A stretch of 64,000 nt of DNA from Hyphomicrobiales bacterium (GTDB lineage: Bacteria > Pseudomonadota > Alphaproteobacteria > Rhizobiales > Rhizobiaceae), in the NCBI GenBank assembly GCA_900467185.1, contig UBPA01000010.1, forward strand, positions 1-64,000, given 5' to 3'. Of the stretch, positions 35,584 through 44,309 are shown one piece after another. A program made the translations under genes and the position numbers. Each line of letters begins with the position of its first letter. The stretch's first letter is position 1. The notes beneath the pieces were generated by a model. That model made no database searches and had not been told where the DNA came from. It worked only from the letters and a program-made list of their open reading frames with translations.

Positions 35584-36048
35584 CTAAAGCAGCGGCAGGG
35601 GGCCGTCGTTCTTGATTTCTTCCATGACGGCGTAGGTTCGGGTCTCCTTGACGCCCTGCAACGTCCAGAGGAACTGGCCGAGGAAGTTGCGGTAGGCGCT
35701 CATGTCCTCGAAGCGGGTCTTGACCAGATAGTCGAAGCCGCCGGCCACCATGTGGCACTCGATCACGGACGGGGCCTTGCGGATGGCGTCGGCGAAGGTG
35801 TCGAACACCTCGGGCGTGGTCTTGTCCAGCATGACCTCGATGAAGACGAGAAGGCCGAAACCGAGGCGCTGCGGATCGAGACGGGCCCCGAAGCCCGAGA
35901 CATAGCCGTCCTTCAACAGCCGGCGCATCCGCTCGCTGGTGGCCGTCGGCGACAGGCCGACGCGCTCGGACAGTTCCAGATTGGTGATCCGCCCGTCGGC
36001 CTGGAGAATGCTGAGGATCTTGCGGTCGATCCTGTCGATGCCGCTCAT
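35584..36048 (-). CDS. Lrp/AsnC-family transcriptional regulator
   Basis: A 154-residue Lrp-type regulator: helix-turn-helix at about residues 1-60 (RIDRKILSILQADGRITN, SPTATSERMRRL) and a RAM ligand-binding domain at about 68-150 (with HMVAGGFDYLVK and the final TYAVMEEIKN). It resembles PutR-type members. Its ATG overlaps the stop of the M20 hydrolase by one base (TGATG), so the two are co-translated and the regulator may sense an amino acid released or used by the hydrolase. Confidence 0.92.
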   Translation of the reverse strand: MSGIDRIDRKILSILQADGRITNLELSERVGLSPTATSERMRRLLKDGYVSGFGARLDPQRLGFGLLVFIEVMLDKTTPEVFDTFADAIRKAPSVIECHMVAGGFDYLVKTRFEDMSAYRNFLGQFLWTLQGVKETRTYAVMEEIKNDGPLPLL

Positions 36049-37226
36049 CAGGCGCCCAGGCGGCTTTCCGCAAGGCGCACCCAATAGGAGATGCCGTGGG
36101 GAATGGCCTCGTCGTTGAAATCGTAGCCGGGATTGTGCAGGCCGGCGCTGTCGCCATTGCCCATGAAGACGAAGGCGCCGGGGCGGGCGAGCAGCATGTA
36201 GGAGAAGTCCTCGCCGCCCATCATCGGATCGACGTTGCCGACCACCTTCGACGCGCCCGCGACATCGGCCGCCGCCTCCAGCACATGACCGGTTTCCGTC
36301 GCGTGGTTGACGGTGACGGGATAGTTGCGGGCGTAGCGGACGCGGGCGGTGGCGCCATAGGCGGCCGCCAGATGCGTGCAGATCTCGTTGATCCGGCGCT
36401 CGGCCATATCGCGGTTCTCCGCCATCAGCGTGCGCACGGTGCCGGCCAGCAACGCCTGTTCGGGAATGACGTTGTGGGCGAAGCCCGCATTGAACTTGGT
36501 GACGGAGACGACGACAGCCGACAGCGGATCGGCGGTGCGCGAGGCGATGGTCTGCAATGCCGTGACGATCTGGGCGCCGAGCACGATCGGGTCGATGGTC
36601 TTGTGCGGCTGGGCCGCATGACCGCCGCGGCCTTCGATGGTGATCGAGAACTCGTCGGTGGAGGCCATGATGGGGCCGACGCGGGAGGCGAAGTGGCCGA
36701 TGGGCATGCCGGGCATGTTGTGCAGGCCGTAGACCTCGGAGATGCCGAAGCGCTCCATCATTCCGTCCTTGACCATCTCGTTGCCGCCGCCGCCGCCCTC
36801 TTCGGCCGGCTGGAAGATGACGGCGACCGCGCCCTTGAAGTTGCGGGTTTCCGCGAGATACTTGGCAGCACCGAGCAGCATGGCCGTGTGGCCGTCATGG
36901 CCGCAGGCATGCATCTTGCCGGGGGTGGTGGACGCATAGGGCTTGCCGGTCGATTCCGTTATGGGCAGGGCGTCCATGTCGGCGCGCAGGCCGATGGTGG
37001 TGCCGTCGCCCCCTCTGTCGTCTCCAAGCCGTCCGCGGATGAGGCCGACGACGCCGGTGCGGCCGATGCCGGTCACGATCTCGTCAACGCCGAAGTCGCG
37101 GAGTTTGTTTTCCACGAAGGATGCCGTATTTTCTACGGCGAACAGAAGTTCGGGCCGGCTGTGGATATGGCGGCGCCACGCGGTGACTTCGTCCTGGAGT
37201 TCGGCTGCACGGTTGAGAATCGGCAT
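36048..37226 (-). CDS. M20-family amidohydrolase (HipO/N-acyl-amino acid hydrolase type)
   Basis: A 392-residue M20D metallopeptidase-like enzyme that cleaves N-acyl or N-benzoyl amino acids. Metal-binding motifs are HACGHDGHT (about residues 105-113), the Glu pair in FQPAEEGGGG (about 138) and HNMPG; the catalytic-domain strand SATADPL-type and the dimerisation domain are intact. The ATG at 37226 is divergent from the D-Ala carboxypeptidase gene. It is followed without a gap by the Lrp gene. Typical products would be free amino acids and an acyl or aryl acid. Confidence 0.9.
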   Translation of the reverse strand: MPILNRAAELQDEVTAWRRHIHSRPELLFAVENTASFVENKLRDFGVDEIVTGIGRTGVVGLIRGRLGDDRGGDGTTIGLRADMDALPITESTGKPYASTTPGKMHACGHDGHTAMLLGAAKYLAETRNFKGAVAVIFQPAEEGGGGGNEMVKDGMMERFGISEVYGLHNMPGMPIGHFASRVGPIMASTDEFSITIEGRGGHAAQPHKTIDPIVLGAQIVTALQTIASRTADPLSAVVVSVTKFNAGFAHNVIPEQALLAGTVRTLMAENRDMAERRINEICTHLAAAYGATARVRYARNYPVTVNHATETGHVLEAAADVAGASKVVGNVDPMMGGEDFSYMLLARPGAFVFMGNGDSAGLHNPGYDFNDEAIPHGISYWVRLAESRLGA

Positions 37227-37351
37227 GATCTATCCTGTCGGTCGTGGTGGCGGCACGCAATCGCATGGCAAAGGTCTTTGCCTTGCCCCTGCCATATAGG
37301 TTAAATAGCGCCTCGACACGAGGCAATGCCCGAAAATTTCGAGGTTGAACT

Positions 37352-38470
37352 GTGGTGACTATGAAGATTCGCATGTCCGGCTCCCAGCTGTTTGCCGGGG
37401 CCATCGCCGGCGTCCTGGCGTTCACGGCGGCCGCGCCGGCGCTCGCCAACCCCAAGCTGGTGGTGGATGTGGCGACGCTGAAGGTCTACGAGCAGGAGGA
37501 TATCTTCCAGCGTTGGTATCCCGCATCGCTGACCAAGCTGATGACGGCCTATACGACGTTTCGCGCGCTCAAAGCCGGGCGGATGACGCTGGAAACGCCG
37601 ATCGTCATGTCCAAGCATGCGGCCTCCGAGCAGCCGAGCAAGATGTACCTGAAGCCCGGGGCGTCGATGACGCTCGACAGCGCGCTGAAGATGATGCTCA
37701 TCAAGTCGGCAAACGACATCGCGGTCGCCATCGGCGAAGCGGTCGGCGGCACGGAGCCCGGCTTCGTCGCCATGATGAATGCCGAGGCGCGGCGGATCGG
37801 CATGACGTCGTCGAACTTCGTCAACCCCAACGGGCTTCCCGAGCCCGGGCAGTACACGACGGCGCGGGACCTCGCCGTGCTCGCCATCACCATCAAGCGC
37901 GAGTTTCCCGAATATTCGGCCTATTTCGCCTATGAGGGCTTCACGACGGGCAAGAAAAGCTATCCCAACTACAACATGCTGATCGGCCGCTTCGACGGCG
38001 CCGACGGCATGAAGACGGGTTTCATCTGTGCGTCGGGCTTCAACCAGGTGTCCTCGGCCACCCGCAACGGCCGCAGCGTCGTTTCCGTCGTGCTCGGCGC
38101 CGACAGCCTCGGGGGACGGGCGGATGAATCCGCGCGGCTGATGCAGATGGCGCTGACGGCCAACCCCGCCGGCAAGCCCGGCCTGGGCCAGATTGCCGCC
38201 TATGGCGACACGCGTGACGTAACCGCCGATATTTCCAAGCAGATCTGCTCGGCGCAGGCCGCCAAGGTGCGCAGCGAAGGCCGCGACGAGGCGGGACGCC
38301 AGAAGCTGCTGTCGCCCTTCATCCACGAGATCAACCGGCCGCTCAATTTCGTCTCGGCACAGCTGATCCCCGGGCAGGGCGCGAAGGCGGCGGATGCGGA
38401 CGGGCAGACGAGCGACGCCCAGGGCGATGTCGCCAATGTGCCGGTGCCCGTGCCGCGGCCGGTGTTCTAA
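37352..38470 (+). CDS. D-alanyl-D-alanine carboxypeptidase (serine type, S11)
   Basis: A 372-residue periplasmic penicillin-binding protein that trims the terminal D-Ala of peptidoglycan peptides. It has a signal peptide (about 1-32, ending ALA), then the S11 domain: the active-site Ser59 in SLTK, SAN at about residue 129 and KTG in GMKTGF near 220. A C-terminal region of about 100 residues follows. I used the GTG at 37352, with GAGG seven bases upstream; GTG 37355 and ATG 37361 are alternatives. It is followed 56 bases on by the COG0523 GTPase gene. Confidence 0.93.
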   Translation: MVTMKIRMSGSQLFAGAIAGVLAFTAAAPALANPKLVVDVATLKVYEQEDIFQRWYPASLTKLMTAYTTFRALKAGRMTLETPIVMSKHAASEQPSKMYLKPGASMTLDSALKMMLIKSANDIAVAIGEAVGGTEPGFVAMMNAEARRIGMTSSNFVNPNGLPEPGQYTTARDLAVLAITIKREFPEYSAYFAYEGFTTGKKSYPNYNMLIGRFDGADGMKTGFICASGFNQVSSATRNGRSVVSVVLGADSLGGRADESARLMQMALTANPAGKPGLGQIAAYGDTRDVTADISKQICSAQAAKVRSEGRDEAGRQKLLSPFIHEINRPLNFVSAQLIPGQGAKAADADGQTSDAQGDVANVPVPVPRPVF

Positions 38471-38526
38471 AGATTCTCCTCCCTGACGCACCCCTTATCG
38501 CGGGCGTGCCCTCGAAAGCGAACGAC

Positions 38527-39693
38527 ATGATCACCCGTTTCGATCCGGTGCCGGTCTCGATCCTCACCGGCTTTCTCGGTGCCGGCAAGACGACGCTGCT
38601 CAACCGCCTGCTCAAGGACCCGGACCTCGCGGATACCGCCGTCATCATCAACGAGTTCGGCGACGTGTCGCTCGATCATCTGCTGGTCGAAGCCTCCGGC
38701 GACGGCGTGATCGAGCTTGCGGACGGCTGCCTCTGCTGCACGGTGCGAGGCGAGCTGGTCGATACGCTCGGCCTCCTGATGGACCGGATGCAGACGGGCA
38801 AGATCCGGCCGCTGAAGCGCGTCGTCATCGAAACGACCGGCCTTGCCGATCCCGCACCCGTCATGCAGTCGGTCATGGGGCATCCGACGCTGCAGCAGAG
38901 CTATCGGCTCGACGGACTGGTGACCGTGGTGGATGCCGTCAACGGGATTTCGACGCTCGACCATCATGTCGAGGCGGTGAAGCAGGTGGCGGTGGCCGAC
39001 CGGCTGGTGCTGACCAAAGCGACGCTCGCCTCTCCCGAGACCGTGGCGGCACTCATGGCACGGCTTGCCGACCTCAACCCACGGGCTCCCGTCATCGATG
39101 GCGACCTCGAGGAAACGGGCCGGGCGGCGCTGTTTGCCTGCGGGCTCTACGACCCCACGACCAAGATCGCCGATGTCGGTCACTGGCTGCAGGACGAGGC
39201 GCAGCACGACCACGACCATCACGGCCATGAGGGGCATGAGACGGGGCATGGGCAACACGACCATGATCATCACCACGACCACGGGCACCACCATCACCAT
39301 GATGCCAACCGCCATGGCGACGATATCCGCTCGTTCAGCATCGTGCACGACCGGCCGATTTCCGCGATGGCGCTCGATCTGTTCGTGGACCTCATCCGCT
39401 CGGCCCATGGCGAAAAGCTTCTGCGCATGAAGGCGATCGTCTGCACCGCGGAGCGGCCGGAGCGGCCGCTGGTGCTGCACGGCGTCCAGCAGATCTTTCA
39501 CCCGCCGGAGCGGCTGGCCGCCTGGCCGGACCCGGACGACCGGCGCACGCGCATGGTGCTGATCACCAAGGGGCTGGAGGAAAGCTTTGTGCGCGACCTA
39601 TTCGACGCCTTCACCGGCACGCCCGCCATCGACCGGCCGGACCGGCAGGCGCTGTCGGACAATCCGCTGGCGGTGCCCGGTTTGCGGATGTGA
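38527..39693 (+). CDS. CobW/COG0523-family metallochaperone GTPase
   Basis: A 388-residue G3E GTPase of the COG0523 group, whose members deliver zinc (ZigA, ZNG1), cobalt (CobW) or iron. Walker A is GFLGAGKTT (residues 15-23), the metal-binding CxCC is C68-x-C70-C71 and the G4-type LTKAT follows. A long His-rich insertion (about residues 217-255, mostly His, Asp and Gly) splits the two domains. The ATG at 38527 was preferred to the GTG at 38506. The serine-type carboxypeptidase just upstream is not an obvious metal client; cobS-cobT are 9 kb away. Confidence 0.9.
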   Translation: MITRFDPVPVSILTGFLGAGKTTLLNRLLKDPDLADTAVIINEFGDVSLDHLLVEASGDGVIELADGCLCCTVRGELVDTLGLLMDRMQTGKIRPLKRVVIETTGLADPAPVMQSVMGHPTLQQSYRLDGLVTVVDAVNGISTLDHHVEAVKQVAVADRLVLTKATLASPETVAALMARLADLNPRAPVIDGDLEETGRAALFACGLYDPTTKIADVGHWLQDEAQHDHDHHGHEGHETGHGQHDHDHHHDHGHHHHHDANRHGDDIRSFSIVHDRPISAMALDLFVDLIRSAHGEKLLRMKAIVCTAERPERPLVLHGVQQIFHPPERLAAWPDPDDRRTRMVLITKGLEESFVRDLFDAFTGTPAIDRPDRQALSDNPLAVPGLRM

Positions 39694-39727
39694 AGTGAGC
39701 CCCGGTCTCAGACTGGCCGACTCCCCA

Positions 39728-39846
39728 CTCCGTCATTCCGGGCTTGACCCGGAATCCAGCGACCTGACGTCCGTCAGGTCAAAGAGCTTTTCTTAGCCCA
39801 AGGATTTGGGCTGGCTGGATCCCGCATCGAGTGCGGGATGACGGAG
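39728..39846. repeat. Intergenic nested palindromic repeat element
   Basis: A 119-bp element bounded by inverted termini (CTCCGTCAT... at the left, ...ATGACGGAG at the right). Inside lie four hairpins in series: TCCGGG/CCCGGA (39737-39753), GACCTGACG/CGTCAGGTC (39761-39780), AGCCCAA/TTGGGCT (39795-39812) and ATCCCGCA/TGCGGGAT (39819-39839). It is in the gap between the COG0523 and tusA genes and has no coding capacity. The CGTCATTCCGGGCTTG...GGAATCC form is a familiar dispersed repeat of alphaproteobacteria. Confidence 0.75.
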
Positions 39847-39942
39847 GGTGTGGTGGCCCGCCGTTCGAAATCGCATCCTCGCAGAAAGAGGCTTTCGCCG
39901 GCTTCACTTTTGGTCACCGAAAGCCTTCAGCCGCAAACGGTT

Positions 39943-40221
39943 TCAGACGGCATGACCCTTGCGGATCAGGAAGCTGTGGCCGCGATCCGTTACGGTCTGG
40001 CGTTCGAGGCGGTGGCCGTCCTCAGTGCAGAAGTGCGGGATGTCGATGACGGCGAGGGGGTCGGTGGTTTCCACCAGCACCAGCGTGCCAGGGTCGAGCG
40101 CGGCCATCCGCTTGCGGGTGCGGATGACGGGAAGGGGGCATTTCAGGCCCTTCAGGTCGAGAGACAGCGCCGGCTCTTCCGGGTGCTGATCGGGCGATGT
40201 CGGGCGCGCATCCGATGTCAT
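39943..40221 (-). CDS. TusA-family sulfurtransferase
   Basis: A 92-residue TusA-like protein that carries persulfide sulfur. The active-site Cys is in KCPLPVIRTRK (about residue 32), within the usual SLDLKGLKCPLPV opening; the second half has TDPLAVIDIPHFC. The N-terminus is about 20 residues longer than E. coli TusA. The ATG at 40221 is 16 bases after the stop of the L,D-transpeptidase gene on the same strand. It may feed sulfur to MnmA-type tRNA thiolation or other pathways; the partner is not shown here. Confidence 0.85.
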   Translation of the reverse strand: MTSDARPTSPDQHPEEPALSLDLKGLKCPLPVIRTRKRMAALDPGTLVLVETTDPLAVIDIPHFCTEDGHRLERQTVTDRGHSFLIRKGHAV

Positions 40222-40237
40222 TGGCGCGGTCCGGCCT

Positions 40238-41806
40238 CTACCAGAGCTTCCAGAACGGCTTCTTCTTGCCTTCGGGCTGCTGCTCGGCCAGCGCCTGCGG
40301 CACCGGCATCTCGCCCGAGGTCTGCGCCCCGGACGCGTCGGCGCCCGCGGCGTCGGCTCCGGTCGTCCGATCGACGGGTGCAACCTGCGTCACGGCTGTC
40401 GGCTGGGCGCCCTTGTGGCCCGGCTTGACGGTGACCTTGCGTGTTTCCACATGCACGGGAACGCCCGCGGTGATGTCGCGGTCGGTCTTCACGGAGGCAA
40501 GGCGGCTTGCGGTCTCGCTCTGGCCGGTCGTATCGGCACTGGCGGTCTGCGGTTCGCCAAGGAGCGGGCCGGCGGCGGGATCGGCCGGGGCGATGGGCGC
40601 CGGCTTCTTGAACAGGTTGCCCCAGAAACCGCCCTGGCCGGGCGCCGGCGATGCGGATGCGATCTGGGCGACCGGGCGCGGCAGCGGATTTTCCTGCGGG
40701 ATGGGCACGTTCTTGCCGTTGCGGGTGCTCTGCTCAAGCGCCGCCGTCTGGATCTCGATGGCCTTCTTGGCCTCTTCGAGTTCGGCGCGATGGGCTTCCT
40801 GCTTTTCGAGGTCAGCGACCTTCATCAGCTTGCCGGCATCGAGCGAGGTGCCCGTCGGAGCATAGGCCAGCTCCCGACCGGCGCGCTGCTTGGCGACCAC
40901 GGCCTTGCGCTCGGCTTCGCTCGGCTCGTACCAGACGAGGCCGTCGAGCTTCTTCAGGGCCTTGTCGTATTCGGCGTCGTATTTCTTGTTGTAGGTCGCC
41001 AGCGCCACTTCCATGGAGGGCGGCGTGGAGAGCGCCGGGCACTGGCCCGTCGGGTTCATCTTGCCGGCGACGCTCTTGTTGAAGACGTATTTCCGGTCGC
41101 AGATCGCAAATTCCGGCGGGCGCTTGGTGATCTCGAACTGGTCGTAGCCTTCCTTCAGGTTCTTCCAGAACTCGTAATGCGGGCTGTTGCGGTGCCGCGC
41201 CATGTTTTCCGCGGTCATGCGGAAGGGCAGCGCCTGCAGCTGGATGGTCGACTGGCCGCCCTTGAAGGCGTCGCGGGCGAGCGCAAAGATCTCCTGCATC
41301 TGCTCGTCGGTCATCGAGTAGCAACCCGAGGACGAGCAGGCGCCGTGGATCATCAGATTGGTGCCGAAACGACCGTTGGCGCGGTCGAACTGGTTGGGGA
41401 AGCCGGTGTTGATGGCGAGGTAGTAGCTGGAATTCGGGTTCATCTGGCCGGGGGCGAGGGGATAGTACCCCTCGGGCGCCTGACGGTCGCCTTCCTTCAC
41501 CTTGGGGCCGAGCTTGCCGGACCAGGCGCAGATCTTGTATTCGCGCAGTTTCTCGAAGCGGTTGGCGGTGTTGGCCTTCCAGACCTCGAGCGCGCCTTCC
41601 TCCTTGAAGATGCGCAGCATGATCGGCGAGGTCTTCGCCATGCTCATCGCCTGCATCTTCTGCACGATCTTGCCGGACAGTTCGTAACCGGTTTTGCTCG
41701 TGACTTTCTTCAGATCGACATCGACGCTATCGACGACCTCTTCCGTGGTGCAACCTGCCAGAAACAGGCCCATGACGGCGGCGGCGAGGATATGTGTCAG
41801 ACGCAT
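40238..41806 (-). CDS. L,D-transpeptidase lipoprotein (YafK-like)
   Basis: A 522-residue envelope enzyme. Signal peptide with lipobox LAGC (Cys19), then a YkuD-type L,D-transpeptidase domain (about 50-200) with catalytic HGACSSSGCYSM (His near 152 and Cys near 159). The C-terminal half (about 320-522) is low-complexity, rich in Ala, Pro, Thr and Lys and probably extends through the periplasm. Such enzymes crosslink peptidoglycan or attach lipoproteins to it. I took the ATG at 41806; a TTG at 41812 is in frame. A CtrA-like box is 80 bases upstream. Confidence 0.9.
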   Translation of the reverse strand: MRLTHILAAAVMGLFLAGCTTEEVVDSVDVDLKKVTSKTGYELSGKIVQKMQAMSMAKTSPIMLRIFKEEGALEVWKANTANRFEKLREYKICAWSGKLGPKVKEGDRQAPEGYYPLAPGQMNPNSSYYLAINTGFPNQFDRANGRFGTNLMIHGACSSSGCYSMTDEQMQEIFALARDAFKGGQSTIQLQALPFRMTAENMARHRNSPHYEFWKNLKEGYDQFEITKRPPEFAICDRKYVFNKSVAGKMNPTGQCPALSTPPSMEVALATYNKKYDAEYDKALKKLDGLVWYEPSEAERKAVVAKQRAGRELAYAPTGTSLDAGKLMKVADLEKQEAHRAELEEAKKAIEIQTAALEQSTRNGKNVPIPQENPLPRPVAQIASASPAPGQGGFWGNLFKKPAPIAPADPAAGPLLGEPQTASADTTGQSETASRLASVKTDRDITAGVPVHVETRKVTVKPGHKGAQPTAVTQVAPVDRTTGADAAGADASGAQTSGEMPVPQALAEQQPEGKKKPFWKLW

Positions 41807-41887
41807 CGGCAAAAGCCCATCGATAGGAAAGTCGGACGCGACTCTTCCCTAGCGGCGGAGTCTGACAGAATCAATACGGTTTTATGC

Positions 41888-41902
41888 TTCACAAATTGTT
41901 AA
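41888..41902. promoter_or_regulatory. CtrA-like box upstream of the L,D-transpeptidase gene
   Basis: TTCA-CAAATTG-TTAA on the plus strand (minus strand TTAA-CAATTTG-TGAA), two mismatches at the weaker half, within an AT-rich patch 82 bases before the start codon. Weaker than the boxes before sciP and eipA. Seen as a motif only. Confidence 0.35.
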
Positions 41903-42025
41903 CCGCACCGCTCTCTTGAGATCGCGCGCAGGTGGCACCACCAAGGCCCGACAAACATGGCCGAGATGGGGCAGGGCGCAATCGTCGCGTATCCCGCCGG
42001 TAGAATCAGGTAAGCGCGGCCTTTC

Positions 42026-42979
42026 CTAGAGCGAGCGGCCGATGCTCAGATATTTCTCGCGGCGGTCCTTGCGCAGCTCCTCGCCCTTGCGGCCGGAGAG
42101 ATCCTTCAGAGCGTCGGCGATGACACTGCCGGTGCGGTCGATGACAAGGTCGGCATCGCGATGCGCGCCGCCGACCGGCTCCTCGATGATGCCGTCGATG
42201 ATGCCGAAGGTCTTCAGGTCTTCGGCCGTGATCTTCATGTTGGTCGCGGCTTCCTTGGCGCGCGTCGAATCACGCCAGAGGATCGAGGCGGCGCCTTCCG
42301 GCGAGATGACGGAATAGATCGCGTGTTCCAGCATGTAGACGCGGTTGCCGGTGGCGATCGCGATCGCGCCGCCGGATCCGCCTTCGCCGAGGACGACCGA
42401 AATGATCGGAACCTTGAGGTTGAGGCACATTTCGGTGGAGCGGGCGATGGCTTCCGCCTGGCCCCGCTCTTCCGCGCCGATGCCGGGATAGGCGCCAGCC
42501 GTATCGATCAGCGTGATCAGCGGCAGGCCGAAGCGGTCGGCCATTTCCATGACGCGGATGGCCTTGCGGTAGCCTTCCGGCCGGGCGCTGCCGAAATTGT
42601 GCTTGATGCGCGACTTGGTGTCGTTGCCCTTCTCCTGGCCGATGACGGCCACGGGAATGCCGCGGAAGCGGGCAAGGCCCGCCTGGATGGCGGCGTCCTC
42701 GGCGAACTTCCGGTCACCGGCCAGCGGCGTGAAGTCGGTGAAGAGGCCGGCGGCATATTCCTGGAAGTGCGGGCGCTGCGGGTGGCGCGCGACCTGCGTC
42801 TTCTGCCAGGGCGTCAGCTTGGAATAGATCTCGACGGTCGCCTCACGGGCGCGGACTTCGAGCCGTTCGACCTCGTCGCTCGTGTCGATGCTCTCGTCCT
42901 CGCCGGCGATCTTCTTCAGCTCGTGAATCTTGCCTTCGAGGTCCGAGATCGGCTTTTCGAAATCGAGATAGTGATGCAT
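42026..42979 (-). CDS. accA: Acetyl-CoA carboxylase carboxyltransferase subunit alpha
   Basis: AccA, with AccD, transfers carboxyl from biotin to acetyl-CoA to give malonyl-CoA for fatty acid synthesis. The 317-residue protein has the crotonase-like fold with [21 protein letters not shown] (about 157-177), [10 protein letters not shown] (about 203-212) and [16 protein letters not shown] (about 225-240). The N-terminal coiled coil is at about 1-60. The length is typical. The ATG at 42979 is 65 bases from xerD on the same strand. Confidence 0.97.
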   Translation of the reverse strand: MHHYLDFEKPISDLEGKIHELKKIAGEDESIDTSDEVERLEVRAREATVEIYSKLTPWQKTQVARHPQRPHFQEYAAGLFTDFTPLAGDRKFAEDAAIQAGLARFRGIPVAVIGQEKGNDTKSRIKHNFGSARPEGYRKAIRVMEMADRFGLPLITLIDTAGAYPGIGAEERGQAEAIARSTEMCLNLKVPIISVVLGEGGSGGAIAIATGNRVYMLEHAIYSVISPEGAASILWRDSTRAKEAATNMKITAEDLKTFGIIDGIIEEPVGGAHRDADLVIDRTGSVIADALKDLSGRKGEELRKDRREKYLSIGRSL

Positions 42980-43044
42980 GAGATGCGGTTCCGATCGTTT
43001 CGACGCGGGTCTCCCGTGGCATTCCAGAACGGGAGGCGAGCGTC

Positions 43045-43986
43045 CTAATCCTGTTTTTTGGCCTGTTTGGCAAGAGGGTGATGGTTTTGCACAAGATCGT
43101 GCAGCCGTTCCTCCAGCACATGCGTGTAGATTTGCGTGGTCGAAATGTCCGAATGGCCGAGCAGTTCCTGCACGGCGCGAAGATCCGCACCGTTGGCCAA
43201 GAGATGGCTGGCAAAGGCATGACGCAGCACATGCGGCGAAATGGAGGCGACGCGCACGCCCGCCCGGCCGGCCAGCCCCTTGAGGTCGCGCGCAAAGACC
43301 TGCCGCGGGAGGTAGCCGGATTCCGAGCTGGAGGGGAAGAGCCAGGGGCTGTCCTCGCCGCCGACCGCCGCCGTCTCCGCCTGCATCCGGGCACCGTAGC
43401 GCTGCAGGGCGGCGATGGCCGTGCGCGACAGCGGCACCAGCCGCTCCTTGTTGCCCTTGCCGCGCACGATGAGGAAACGGCCGTCGCGGGCAAGCACCGA
43501 GGCGGGTAGGGAGACGAGCTCGCTGACGCGCATGCCTGTCGCGTAGAGAAGTTCGATGAGGGCGGCCATGCGCAGGCGGTCGAGCCGCGGCTCGGCCACG
43601 GCCTCCGCTTCGGCCTGCGTCACGAGGCGGGTGACATCGTCGACGCTCATGGTCTTGGGCAGCGGGCGGCCCTTCTTCGGTGCATCCAGCACGCCGGTCG
43701 GATCGTCGGTGCGGATGCCCTCGGCATAGAGGAACTTGTAGAACTGGCGCAGCGCCGACAGGCGGCGGGCCTGCGAGGAGGCCTTGAAGCCCTGCGCGGC
43801 GAAATCGGCGAAATAGGCGCGAAAATCGTCCGCCCCGGCCTCGGTCGCCGTCACGCCGCGCGCCTTGAGGAAGGACAGGATGTCCTCGAGGTCGCGCTGA
43901 TAGGAGGACAGCGTGTTGACGGCCGCGCCGCGCTCGACGCTCATCATTTCCAGAAAGGATTCAAGGTGGGCGGACGACAGATCCAT
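43045..43986 (-). CDS. xerD: Tyrosine recombinase XerD
   Basis: A 313-residue chromosome-dimer recombinase that acts with XerC at dif. A SAM-like core-binding domain spans about residues 5-90; the catalytic domain has R in ATGMRVSEL, the H-x-x-R of [14 protein letters not shown], the Gly-His of [11 protein letters not shown] and the active-site Tyr in IYTHV. The ATG at 43986 overlaps the stop of the 53-residue membrane protein gene by one base. Its place facing aroK is conserved in the Rhizobiales, which supports XerD over an integrase. Confidence 0.94.
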   Translation of the reverse strand: MDLSSAHLESFLEMMSVERGAAVNTLSSYQRDLEDILSFLKARGVTATEAGADDFRAYFADFAAQGFKASSQARRLSALRQFYKFLYAEGIRTDDPTGVLDAPKKGRPLPKTMSVDDVTRLVTQAEAEAVAEPRLDRLRMAALIELLYATGMRVSELVSLPASVLARDGRFLIVRGKGNKERLVPLSRTAIAALQRYGARMQAETAAVGGEDSPWLFPSSSESGYLPRQVFARDLKGLAGRAGVRVASISPHVLRHAFASHLLANGADLRAVQELLGHSDISTTQIYTHVLEERLHDLVQNHHPLAKQAKKQD

Positions 43987-44147
43987 TATTTCGGAGCCAG
44001 TCTTTCCGGATCGAGCCGCTCGGGCGGGATGCGGATCGTCACGTCGCGCTCGGCCGGATCGACGAAGGTGACGAGGGCCAGCATGGTTCCATAGACGGCG
44101 CCGGTGATGACGAGGCAGATGAAGAGAAACCGGACAAGGGTGGGCAT
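43986..44147 (-). CDS. 53-residue single-pass membrane protein upstream of xerD
   Basis: A 53-residue frame with one hydrophobic helix (about residues 5-28, with [14 protein letters not shown]) and a polar, Pro/Glu/Arg-rich tail ([20 protein letters not shown]). The ATG at 44147 has GGAG upstream. The stop and the xerD start share a base (TAATG), so translation is coupled. It is too short for most gene finders. The codon use matches the neighbours. Function unknown. Confidence 0.8.
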   Translation of the reverse strand: MPTLVRFLFICLVITGAVYGTMLALVTFVDPAERDVTIRIPPERLDPERLAPK

Positions 44148-44309
44148 GATCGTCTCCGAGGCGTCGATCTATATGGCGCCGCCGCCGCCGGATCGCAAGC
44201 ATGGCCATGTTTGCGCGGGGGATAGGAAAGAGGCGGGCGACCCTTGCGCGACTTGACGCTCCCGCCTGTTTTGTCGATAGAACAGGGAAATGGGGAAAGT
44301 CTTGCGGTG

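Noticed and set aside
36096-37304. Plus-strand open frame of 402 codons opposite the M20 hydrolase gene
   Set aside because: Antisense shadow of a well-supported metallo-hydrolase; Gly/Ala/Val/Asp-rich product with no recognisable domain.
43045-43986. Integrase of a mobile element
   Set aside because: Length and motifs fit XerD, it faces aroK as in other Rhizobiales, and there is no att duplication or other mobile gene nearby.
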